A DNA stretch of 64,000 nucleotides from Dendrophyllia cribrosa (Eukaryota; Cnidaria; Anthozoa; Scleractinia; Dendrophylliidae). Positions 14,501 through 26,500 of this stretch are shown here, piece after piece. The DNA is taken from contig JAJLRJ010000008.1 of assembly GCA_024195265.1 (NCBI GenBank), positions 9,360,501-9,424,500 on the forward strand. The letters are read 5' to 3'. Each line of letters starts with the position of its first letter. Positions within the stretch are counted from its first letter, which is position 1. The notes under the pieces are model-generated. The model worked only from the letters and a program-made list of their open reading frames with translations, was not told the origin of the DNA and made no database searches. A program made the translations under genes and the position numbers.

Positions 14501-17500
14501 ACATAATATTATTTGGACTTTGGATAACGTGAAACTCGCGCATAGCAGCAGCGCCGTCCAATCCAAATCGAGCGTGTCAACCTGGGACGTTTCCTGTTTA
14601 TCGGCGCCTTGGATGTCATTTTTCTGGCCTCATTCCACCTCAAGTGAGTAGCGAGTGTTGTTCATCCGATCTGTTCGTCCTTGACCTCAAGAGTGGAGTG
14701 AGAGCATCGTTCGATCTGTTCCTCCTTTACCTCATGCGTGTGGCGAGAGTGTTGTTTGTCCTTGACCTGACAAGCGGGTAGTCAGAGATTGTTGTTCATC
14801 CGATCTGTTCGTCCTTGATCTCATTGAAGTGTGGAGCGAGAGCGTTGTTCCTCCTTGGAGTGGGAGCATTGTTCTATCTCTGCAGTTTAGTAAATTTTTA
14901 AGGTTTTTACACTTATAAAGATTATTTTGTTGTATCATAATCGTGATACAGTGACGTTTTTACCACTGCTTTTACGTACGTAAAGAGAAGCTTTTGATTT
15001 TTCGTTGTGCGTGTGTGCGTAATTTCACACCAGCTGTCACCCACTTCATTTTGTTTAATATGAAATATCGGCACAGTTTTGCCACAGTTATACTATTATT
15101 AATACCACTTTGTTCACCACAAAATAAGTCAACTGTATTGTAACAAGCCTCGCTCAAAACACAGAGCTATCACGGTGAAATCATGACAAATACAGTGTAA
15201 GCTATCACGACCTATCACGTGCAAGCCTTGTGTTTCTCTACAAATCTTACCAAGCACAGTGAAGCCATTAAGGTTACAGTGTACCTTCGGGGGTGTCTCC
15301 AGTATAACAGCTCTAGCGCCTTAAGATTACACTTAATATACCTAAACCCAGATATCAAATTAAAGCTTATAGAGCTGGCTATCTAAATATGGAAACCATT
15401 TGGTAATAAAATGAATTGTTGAATTTTTTACATCTAAATTCGAACGTCCGAATCAGCTTTAAAATGCTATAACTCAAAGCGATTATTGTATTTTGCTAAT
15501 TTGATTTGTTCTCGAGATTCCGGACACGAAGCGCTAAAAAAACGTGTCGGCGATTTCCCATATTCAATGGCAGTGAAAAGTTACAGAATATTTTCGAAAA
15601 AGGGAGAAAAAAAGTTGGAGTAATCGCACGGAAATGGCTCTTGACGAAAAAGTTTTTGGAAATGAGAAATTCGCCGACACCTTTTTGTTGATTATATGTT
15701 AGCCTAGCTTGTGTCCAAATTTGAGGAAAATCGAACAAATTCCCTTTGAGTTGTAGCTCTTTAAAGTGACCCCTACAAGCGAAAAATTAACTTTGAGAAA
15801 ACAGCGCTTAGAAAAACATATCGCTTCATAAACAAACTCTGCCCACAAAAGTTATACCGTCATTTCTTTGTCAATTTTCACTATTTTTCGATAATTTTTT
15901 TTGAATGAAAGTTCATTCTGTAAACTTTATTTTGACGCCAAAAAAAATTCAATAATAGGTTCGCGAGTTTCTAGGAGAGTCAATTTAGAATTGTTTGACA
16001 TTGACTTTGATATCGAAAAAGGACATGCAAATATTCATTAATAAGGCATTGAGAACACTATTTCTATTTTATTTTATTTATTTTTTTATTTATTAATTTT
16101 TTTTCTTGTAATTTTCTTTTTTAACTTTTGGTGATTTTTCTTAGTAAGATGAGGTTTTGTTGCATTCATAAGTCAACATAACCAGACATAAGTTACGTTA
16201 GGGTACCCAGGACCTAGGTTGCCAAGGATTTACAGTGTTGCAGTTGCAGTTGATCGGCCAGTTGAGATATAATATAGGTTTTTTAAAAGAAGTGCTCTTG
16301 ATTTTCAGAAATCTGAAAATGTAATTATACTTTACATTAACTTTGTACTATCTTTTTTTAGTCTTTTTATTGAATATATATTTTTCATATACATGTAGAT
16401 ATACATACATTTTAAAGGCTTTGTAAAGGAATTTATTATTATTAATAAATTTTCGATCTGAAGGTACACTGTAACCTTAATATAGTCGTTTCGTTTCAGT
16501 TTCAATTCAGTGACATTTCAACTTATGCATATCAACAAGTGCCATATTTGTTTGATTTCATTATTATTCATTCAAATGACATCTTCAAGTTTTGCATGTT
16601 TTATAGTTTTTAAATAAATGATTGTTGCGTTACATCAATTCAATTCAATTCAATTCAACTCAATCAATACCCACAATTTATAACCTAGAATGATTTTATT
16701 TACACCGTGAAACAACAAGAAACAATTACAGCGTATTAGTGTAACTAAACAAAACAAAGCAATGGAACTAGTGTCTCATTGAATGTTATAGTGTAGGCAA
16801 CTGTTTCGTAGGTTTAGTAAAATCACTCTATGCAAGTACACCTCCATGTACACTTTCTGGCAAATAAATTATAAGTGGCAAATGTAGAGGAGGAAAAGGG
16901 GGGTGGGGCAGGGGGGGCGCTACCCTTATGGGCAAATATTTAAGCCTCGCGATGCAGAAACATTTTTCCCTTTGGGCCCCAAAATATTTCATCACCAAAG
17001 AGCCAAAATATATAACGCCCCTATTTTAGAATTAATCTCAATGCGCCACTGATTACAACTTAGTACACCTATGTTACATTTTTATTAACCCAAAAGCACA
17101 ATGCATCATTCTCGTCCACACTTCCTAACCTTTGGTCATTACTAGTTTTAATATTACTTTGTATGTGACAGAATTTCGTGTGTTTTGGTGAACTTTTATA
17201 GGTGAGGACACTTTGCGATGCCAGTCATAGAGTAGCATCCCTCCATCTGCCTGCATTTCTGGACAAATCTCTATATTCCCTGGGGAAGGGTGGAGACTCC
17301 CATTTTAAGTGACAGGGGTCAGTTATACCTTTTAGGGGTTCAAATTTGCTCTTTGGTACCACTAAAAGGTAATTGCATAGAAAATGACCTCTTTCAGAGT
17401 TATTCAGAAACCCTCTGTGGGATCAAGCCAGAAAAAAAATTGACAGTAACAACTTTTCAGAAAAAATTGGAACTTGTAAGGGGTAACATTAATGCTATTC

Positions 17501-20500
17501 ATGCCCACAAAACAGGTTCCTAGTAACTTTTAGGGGTCCCCTTTAGAATTTTTGATGACCCCCCTCCCATCAATTTTATATGGGAGTGCCCCCCACCCCA
17601 GTATATTTCCCAAAATAAATTTATATTACGTCAAGGTCTCCTTTGACCCCTCTCTATATTATTTCATGGACATGTCCCTTGGTGCTGATAAAATCGTCAT
17701 ATATTAACTATTGAAAAAAATGCCTTTGTCTGTAATACGAACCCTTCTGAAATATGGACAATGGTCACTGTCTTGATCTCAGAGACAGCACAGACTGATG
17801 AGAGTTCCTAAATGGATAAAATACATTTTCCACCTTTAAATTAAACTTTATTAATAACAAACTATATTGTTCCATTACATTGAATTCTTTTTTGTGATTA
17901 TAGAGATTAAAATAATCATTAATGCTCCATTTTTCCCTCAACAAAACCTGTACATGTACATGTATGTTATATCAATACATAAAGTTATCATGAATTGATG
18001 CAGATTTCCTATTCTTGAACACTTTCTAGTTGACTATTTAATTATTTAAAATAAGTGGTTATGAGCAATATCATTAATGTCATAAACTTTTCATCCAGTT
18101 CTTCTGTACCTTTCTCCTTGTTTCCTGTCTACTTCTTAACCCTTGACCAGGAATTGTTTTCAAAGGTAGACAGTAATTTTAGAACGATTTTTTTTCTGCA
18201 GGCGTCATTTGAAACTCCTTGGTTTGCCTCTGGTGATGGTTGTAACATGAGCTTCTTTTACCACATGTCTTGTCGTAAAAAAGGAAAAGGTTATGAAATG
18301 GGGTCACTGACTGTAGAAGTAAAGACTGTGGATAAAACATGGTTTGCAGTGTTCTATAAGGGTGGAGATCAAGGCAATACATGGCATCAAGGCAATGTGG
18401 ATTTCTCAGTAAGAAGCTACTCTGTTGTTTATGTACTTCAACCAACATAAACAATCAAATATTATTAACTTAAGCTTTTATTAGTTAAATAACTATTTCT
18501 GAAATCTGAACTTTTGACGAATTCAGTCTGCAAACCTGATCTAGTACATGGGAAAAATAGAAAGCGAATCAGAAAATCGTACTGCTTACTAGTAGTTTTC
18601 ACTTGATGGTCACCACACCTTTGGATGTTATCCACAGACTAAGACGTTAGAACCACCTTGTTAAGAACATAATGAACAGCACCGAAAAGAAATGTGCTGC
18701 TTCAGTAGCTTTCATATTGAATGGTCATTTTACTTGATTCATCCACATTTTACATATTATGCCTGCAAAAGGACAAAACATGTTACTCAGGTAATTGCCC
18801 ATTATAAGAACTTCAAAAAGTCAGTAATAATTCATGAGCATATGAGCCTACCCGAGACATCAAATTGATCATGTGCCATAAACCTTTATACTTGGCAATC
18901 CATGTCAGTCCTGGGGGTGAATGTGCAAACAATGCAATTATCGCTGAATATTTAATGAGAATGATTTTAAAATGACCACTGTGGTCTATTTATAAAGATT
19001 GCACATAATCTTTATATAAAGAATACTGATATGGGTAGTAATTCTGATTCAGGATATTTTTGTTCAGATTCAGTAGTTAAATTATGATATCAAGCCTTTT
19101 GCCGTGGCCATTCTACATGCACTGTATTTGGAAACTTCTCTAACAAAATAATCAACCAACGGTTTAGCAAGTAAGGCTGTTATTTCAATGCCACCAGCAC
19201 CCATGTGTTAATTGGTAGGTTAATCAAGTGGCTCAGAGATGCAAGCTGCTTAATTTCTACTGGTTCTCTGCCGCTGAAAAAAATAAATGCCTGACCTTTT
19301 ATCCACCGTACCTGTCAACTTTGGTATTAGCATTTTTCAGTAGATAATTTTTTCCTCAGAACTTTAAAATCCCAAAACTTTCGACGGGAGCCGCAAAACC
19401 ATTGTCACATTGTCAAATGTGGCACATTTGTTGTATGCTAATCAGTCTAATTGTTTTTCTCATATGCTAATTTCCTCTTTGCACAAAAGCGCAGTTGTTT
19501 AATCTCCATAGAGACATGCTTTTGTGGAATGTTTTTGGAGTCATTCAAAAAACTTGCAGCACATGTTTTATCAGGTTTAAAACTCAAAACACTACTGTTC
19601 ATTTGTTAAACAGCACATTTAGGTGAACATTAGATTCTTTGGACTATTTTTTGTACATACTGTCCAGTACTTAGTTAATTAATATACTTCATCAAATCAT
19701 TTCCACATCTTGTATTGCATGTTGTTTTGCTTTATTTTTAGTTTCAAGGTTAAAGGGGAAGTATCATTGGGATTTGCAGTATCATTTTAAAAACCAATAA
19801 ATGTCTTTGTATTTAAACAGAAACCAAAGAAATATGCTCCAGTGGTGTGATAAATTACCACAACATGCACCTGAATTAATTGCAACTTGAAAAAAAGTTA
19901 GCCTAATTTTTTTCAAGTTTGGACATTTTCATCTCCAAAATGGGCTAGAATAGCCCATAATCTGTTCCTCTTTTAAGAATAGAGTACCGAAGTGTGACGT
20001 CACACTTCTAAAATTATGGGATTTGATTAGATATTCGGAAAGGGCATGACGAAAAATGCCCGCTTGCCAAAAATCAGCATCTTATTGCAATTTGGGGGTG
20101 AGATATTGGCACCGTTATGCTCTGATGACTCCATACAAACCTTTCTAATTTTTGCCTTGGTTCATTACGTAATGAACCAAGGCAAAAATTAGAAAGGTTT
20201 GTATGGAGTCATCAGAGCATAACGGTGCCAATATCTCACCCCCAAATTGCAATAAGATGCTGATTTTTGGCAAGTGGGCATTTTTCGTCATGGCCTTTCT
20301 GAATATCTAATCAAATCCCATAATTTCACAAATTTAGTTTTTGTGACGTCATCACTTCGGTACTCTATTGGTTGATTTCGCTCTCTTGGTGTTTTAGTTA
20401 TTTGTAAATATTAGTAAAGGTATGTAGCATGGCTTTGACATAAAAAGGTCAAAATTCCCGGCCCATTGATGCTTTCCCAGTTTAATGTGGTTAAAAACTT

Positions 20501-23500
20501 ACAAATCAAAACAAAAAATGTATTGCTTAAATCTATGGCTTGGGCTACCAGTAATTAGTAATTGATATACAGTAATATTATTGAACCCTGACAAACATAG
20601 CAACTGGTACATTGTTATGCTGAACAAATAGATACTGGCAACTTAAGGGATTGTTTTACCCTGAACATGAATGCAACATGAAAGGTCAAATCGCTGAAAT
20701 CAGTTGTTGTGAGGTCCATGTAGCTGGTGAATTGCTTCTCAATTTCCTCTGGAACTTCACAGTCTCTGAGTTTAATACCAAGCAAGTTTTTCCCTTGAAT
20801 AGTACTAAGAATCTTAGAGCTAAATGGTTCATTAAACAGCTCTGGTGTGAGGACAAGGATAATTCTAGAACCATTTCTTGATGGCTGTTTGTTTGTGGTG
20901 ACACTGAATTTTTTTGCCTCCAACATTCCTGATATCCACTGTTTCACCCACACTCTGTCCTTTTTGCTGTGATAAATGTGAACTTGATAATCCTCAGGTA
21001 CTATATTAACAAACCAAAACAAGGTTAACCCTTTGACTTTTAATTGCCAAGTTCAAAACTAAGACAATTCCATTCATCCATCCCATTGCATCTCCATTGC
21101 ATCTCATCTCATCTCATCTCATTCCCATGCCATCCCATGCCATCCCATTCTATCCTATCTTATCCCATCACATTCCATCCCCCATCTCATTCAACCCCCA
21201 TTTCATTCCCATGCCATGCCATCCCATTCTATCCTATCATATCCCATCACATTCCAACTCTCATCTCATTCAACCCTCATTCCATTCACATGCCATCCCA
21301 TTCCATTCTATCCTATCTTATCCCATCACATCACATCCCCCATCTCATTCAACCCCCATTCCATTCCCATGCCATGCCATGCCATGCCATCCCATTCTAT
21401 CCTATCTTATCCTATCTTATCCCATCACATTCCATCCCCCATCTCATTCAACCCCCATTCCATTCCCATGCCATCCCATCCCATTCTATCCTATCCTAAA
21501 ATATAACAATAACAATCTATTGTTTTTATTTTCATAATTTTAAATTCTTATTTGTAACAAACTTTTAGTTTTATCTTCATTTTTCTGTTAGTCCCTGAAG
21601 GTTTTTTTTCAAACCGAAATATTGGGCAAATTTGTTTGAATATATATATTTTGTTTTATTCTTTTGTTTACTCTTTCATCGCCTTGCCGTAAGGATCAGT
21701 TTGCCATTTTCTGATATCCTATCCAATCCCATCACATTCCATCCCCATCTCATTCAACCCCCATTCCATTCCCATGCCATGCCATCCCATTCTATCCTAT
21801 CCTATCCCATCACATTCCATCCCCATCTCATTCAACCCCCATTCCATTCCATTCCCATGCCATGCCATCCCATTCTATCCTATCCCATCACATTCCATCC
21901 CCATCTCATTCAACCCCATTCCATTCCCATGCCATCCCATCCAATTCTATCCCATCACATTCCATCCCCATCTCATTCAACTCCCATTCCATTCCCATGC
22001 CATCCCATCCCATTCTATCCTATCCCATCACATTCCATCCCCATCTCATTCAACCCTCATTCCATTCCCATGCCATCCCATCCCATTCTATCCTATCTTA
22101 TCCCATCACATTCCATCCCCCATTCCATCCTGTCTTATCCCATGCCATCCCATCCCATTCTATCCTATGTATATGCATTCCCATCCTATTCTATTCTATC
22201 CTATCATATCCCATCACATTCCATCCCCCATCTCATTCAACCCCCATTCTATTCCCATGCCATCCCATCCCATTCAACCCCCATTCCATTCCATCCCCAT
22301 CCATTTGATCCCACCCATCCCATCCCATTTCATTCCTCCCCAACCCATTCCATTCCCATTCCATTCCACCATATCCCATCCCACCATATCCCATCCCATC
22401 CCATTCCCCTTGCCATCTATAGTGACCTTACTTGAGTCTGGGTCAGTAGGTAGTTTGGGTGTCGTCATCCTCAGTGGATATCTGGCACTGCTGCTGGATG
22501 TCCATCGACGCAAGTCAGGCTGCCACTCATTTGTGCTGTTGAGTGCAAACACATTGTTGTCCAGGAGCCACTGTAGATGGGCTGTTCTGTATTTCACAGC
22601 CTTGTTTTCTCCTTGCATTGAAAACTCATCAAAATCTGGTCGGAATCAAAATACTGGACATCAATTTTTACTCATGCGCAAAGCGCAATGAGTTAAAAAA
22701 TGCCCTTCGTTTTTCTTTTCTTTTTTTTCTTTTTATTATTTTTTGTGTCACGATTTTGCATGCAAATTTATGCACACATATTTTAAATTGTGCACTTCCG
22801 GTTCATAGCTTTGACATTTACATTTCCTGTTTAGTGACTTCTGGCTACTCTCACTTCCGGTAAAACAGCGTTACCTAAGTGTCACGACATCGTCTCCCAC
22901 AACCATACTTACATTACTGATGTTCACGTTAGGTATATATGAAACTTAGAAGAATCACTGGCTTCATTGTGGTACAGCCTTCATTTACAAAACATTCAAA
23001 AAAACTTTATTACACATGCGCATGAGTATAGGCTGCTTGAAGCCTCTTGTTATTTATGAAATGCTTGGCAAACTTGTGATTGATGTGGCAGGAGTTATTG
23101 AAGACTCTGTAGAAAACCACGGGGGAAGGGGGGACTCCATATTTTTGGGTGGTGTTCTGTTGGGTCTCTGAAACTCTTACTCTATACCAGAACACGTTCA
23201 GCTGCATTTTGCAATCCTATTCAGCTCAGTAAAGAATGAAGTTTAGTTTTTGTTTGAATCTTCCTCTTGTAACAGATATGTCACTAGCATTCTAGGGTGG
23301 CTTAATTTTTAAATCAGGTATAACAATTTAAGGTACATATTGATTATCGAACATGTTATTCACCTATGCACTCCTTTGGGTATCCCCGTGAGGCAGGACT
23401 CCTGTCTAGCTGAGCTTGCTTTCTTTGATTGCGTTGGATTTTACTTTGGTCACTTTCACAGTACGATGATGCCCTTGAACATGTGTTACCATGGTCAGCT

Positions 23501-26500
23501 GGCTTTTTGTGGACTTCTGAACTGGATTGGTCATGACTTATTGAAGACATGTTACTGTTGACATTTAATAATTGGAAATAATCTTCCATTTGCTTCACAT
23601 TTTTTTATGTAAAATGCTTACGGATTGTAAATTACAGTAAAAATTTTACATGCATGTTTAATTTGCAATTTTTTTACAACACAGAACTAAATTTCATTTG
23701 TATAAAACCTCCTAGTTTGAACTTTTTTGTAGATGTTAATGTGCCAAAGAAAGTTTATATTGGAATTGAGAAACTGGACATAAAAACACAAGCACTTACT
23801 TGGCATAACAGATTACTATCATTGTCACTAAAATTTCCTTTTTTTTTTGAAAAAAATATATTTTGTGACTTGTTGTGAAATGCAAAAATTCCACATTTTA
23901 AGATATCACATGTAAAGCTATGTTTATTATCTAAAACAAAATGTTTGAACAAGTTGATTTACAGCACACGTCTCAACTGCAATGATATTTTAATTAACTC
24001 TTAATTCAAGGATATATCAGTCTGAGAATAAATAATTATTACTCTTGCTATAATGATAAAATAACTTGTACATTTTTCTTGTTTAACATTTCAATTTAAG
24101 ACCTTAAATATTGGACCTACCTGGACTCAGCAGGACTTCAGAATTGTTGACAATTTCTATCACCATGGATCACTTCATTTCTTATCAATATTTTATACAA
24201 AGTATTTGAAATTTTTCTGTTGCAATTTAGTTATTGTATTTTAAACATTTCACCTCTTAGAACCTTAAATGGGAAATGTGAAAGTAATTTCTTGCAATTT
24301 TTTCCAAACAATTTTATTTTGTTTAGAAAGAGAATTCATTTATTCATCTAAGTAGTGGGAATTAACATATTAAATAACCCAAGCAGGTGTGTAAATTGTT
24401 TTAATTTTCAGTCATAAAATATACATGTGTTGTCGCAAAACAGTGATAATTAATGGCCCTAAATTTGTTTTCCAGAAAAGATTACATTCAAGTTTATTTT
24501 TGTCTGACTTGCTTTGAAAATCTGTGATTTTAAATGCTGTTCTAAAGTAGAGTTTAGCAAACAAGCTAATTATAAATTTTTGATAAAATGACCAGTTTTA
24601 ATTGGCCAGCTAAACAAGGAGAATCTGAGTAATTTTGTCTCATTTATAAAATAAATACATAATTAAGTATTATTTGTGTTGTACTTGGTGGGTTATAATA
24701 GTATTATTGTATTGTTTTTTAAGGTTTATAAAGGACTTGTGGCTGTTCGATTCATAGCAACAAGAGGATTTACTTTCAACAGTGACATTGGTCTTGATGA
24801 CATTTCATTTAGGTATCTATGCAAAATCACTATCTCTATCAGGGTTATTATTGTTATGGAAAACTAGCTGAAAAGTTGTTTCCAGTACTGAAGTTTTATG
24901 GAATTTGGTTTATGGGTCATGTTGAAATTCATGGAGAAGGACATTCATTGTACAAAATTATGTTGATGTCTTTTGTGCGTGAATGAATAAAGTGAAAAAA
25001 GAAAATTAAGCAAGCTTGAGTAAACAGAGCTGCGAATCCTAAATCAGGGATAGTTTTGACAATTTCAACTCTGATAAAACATTTGGTCCTGGGACACTTG
25101 GACAGTCATGTAAAGTCCTGCAAGTTCAAAAACTCAAAAGATTAGGAACATTTTAAATGGATGTAATATTCCCCCCAGTTCCCTTTTTGCAGCTGAGATC
25201 ATTCACCCAGTCACACATTCACTCTCCCCTCACCTTGAGCACCCACCCCCCTCTTTCAATGAAAGGCTGTTGGTACACATGAATAAATACTATCACTCAA
25301 AAATCTTTCAGTGCAAGTTGTGGGTCCAGGAAGGCATGCAACAGTCCTGATGTGATTCCTATCTTTGGGACCAAGGAAGGAACTGGTATGTTTTGTGGAT
25401 TGTAATTGTCTTTTACAGCTTACACAAGATCACATCATAGTTAATCGAGAGAGTAGTCGTGAAACCCGAGAATTGTCTTTGTTCGATCTTTTTGAGTAAA
25501 CCATAATATATAATAAGTTTTTCTTTTCAGTCATATTACTAGGAGCTAATGTTAAATTTTGTTCTTATTTTTGACAACCCGCCTCGATTAGCTATGCTAA
25601 CTGTGGGTTGTCAATGTTGAAAATATTGTTATATTAATAATGAAATAAAATTGTTGTTGTTGTTGTTATTGTTTTCAGCCTTGACCGTGCACAACACAAT
25701 AGATGTTGATCTTTTATTCGAGCAACTGACCATAGAAATGGTGCTATTAAGTTATTCATCAGTCATATTGTGTGATCAAAAAACAAAAGTACAGTCAAGT
25801 ACAAGTTAAACATAAATTGTAACTCCTTTGTTATCGCCATTGAAGTCTGCAAGGTTTCATGGCCAGTCTCTCGATTAACTATGATCACATGTAATGATCA
25901 ATGTTGCACCCCCCCCCCCAAAAAAAAAAAAAAAAATGTTGATTCAGCTTTCTAAGAACATAAATTGTGCTTTCTTAGGTGTTCACTTGTCTGTGAGTGG
26001 TGGAAAAGTCCAGGGTGGAGTGAACAGTACGCATGTGATCACAAGCAACTTTACATACAACACCTGGACTCATGTCGCCTTGCAATACAACAATGAGACA
26101 CAAGAGCAAGTAAGCTGATTGTCTGTCATTAAATTGTTAATTAAGCTAAAATTAGTTGGGGGAAAAAGGGATCACTGCAGATGTCTGGAAGCTGCTCATG
26201 TTTTAAATTTTGGCCATGATCGGGTTGCAAAGCTGCAAAATTAGCCGACGAGCTAGCAAACTGAACCTCACTACAACAACAACAACAACAACAAAACACT
26301 TTATTAAATAACAAATATTGATTTAAATAGTACCTACCCACAAATAGTTAAAAAACTAGTCGAGGCGGGTAGGTATAATTAAGTTAGGCTTATTACGAGG
26401 GTTCAGATTACAGCAGTTCAGATTACAATAAATAGTAGATTAAAATAATAAATTAAAAAAAAAAAACAGTAAAGAAAGTAGAAAGAGATTACACTATACT

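Noticed and set aside
14265..14651. 128-codon frame as an exon
   Set aside because: No recognisable domain, and it runs into a minisatellite inside an intron of the thrombospondin-type gene.
4772..15691. Similar 61-codon frames at 4772-4957 and 15506-15691
   Set aside because: They lie within two copies of the same TTAA element. Shared ancestry explains the similarity, and no start context or domain supports translation.
21061..22410. Regular repeats as a CRISPR array
   Set aside because: The unit is degenerate pentamers without distinct spacers, and the genome is eukaryotic.
21044..22691. Several long open frames (up to 305 codons) rich in Ser, His, Pro and Ile
   Set aside because: They are produced by the pentanucleotide satellite: all frames give the same low-complexity peptides, and the frames stop where the repeat stops.
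23010..23207. 65-codon minus-strand frame as an exon of the TIR-like gene
   Set aside because: Joining it to the preceding segment in the required phase runs into a stop codon, whereas the 23364 to 22611 junction stays open.
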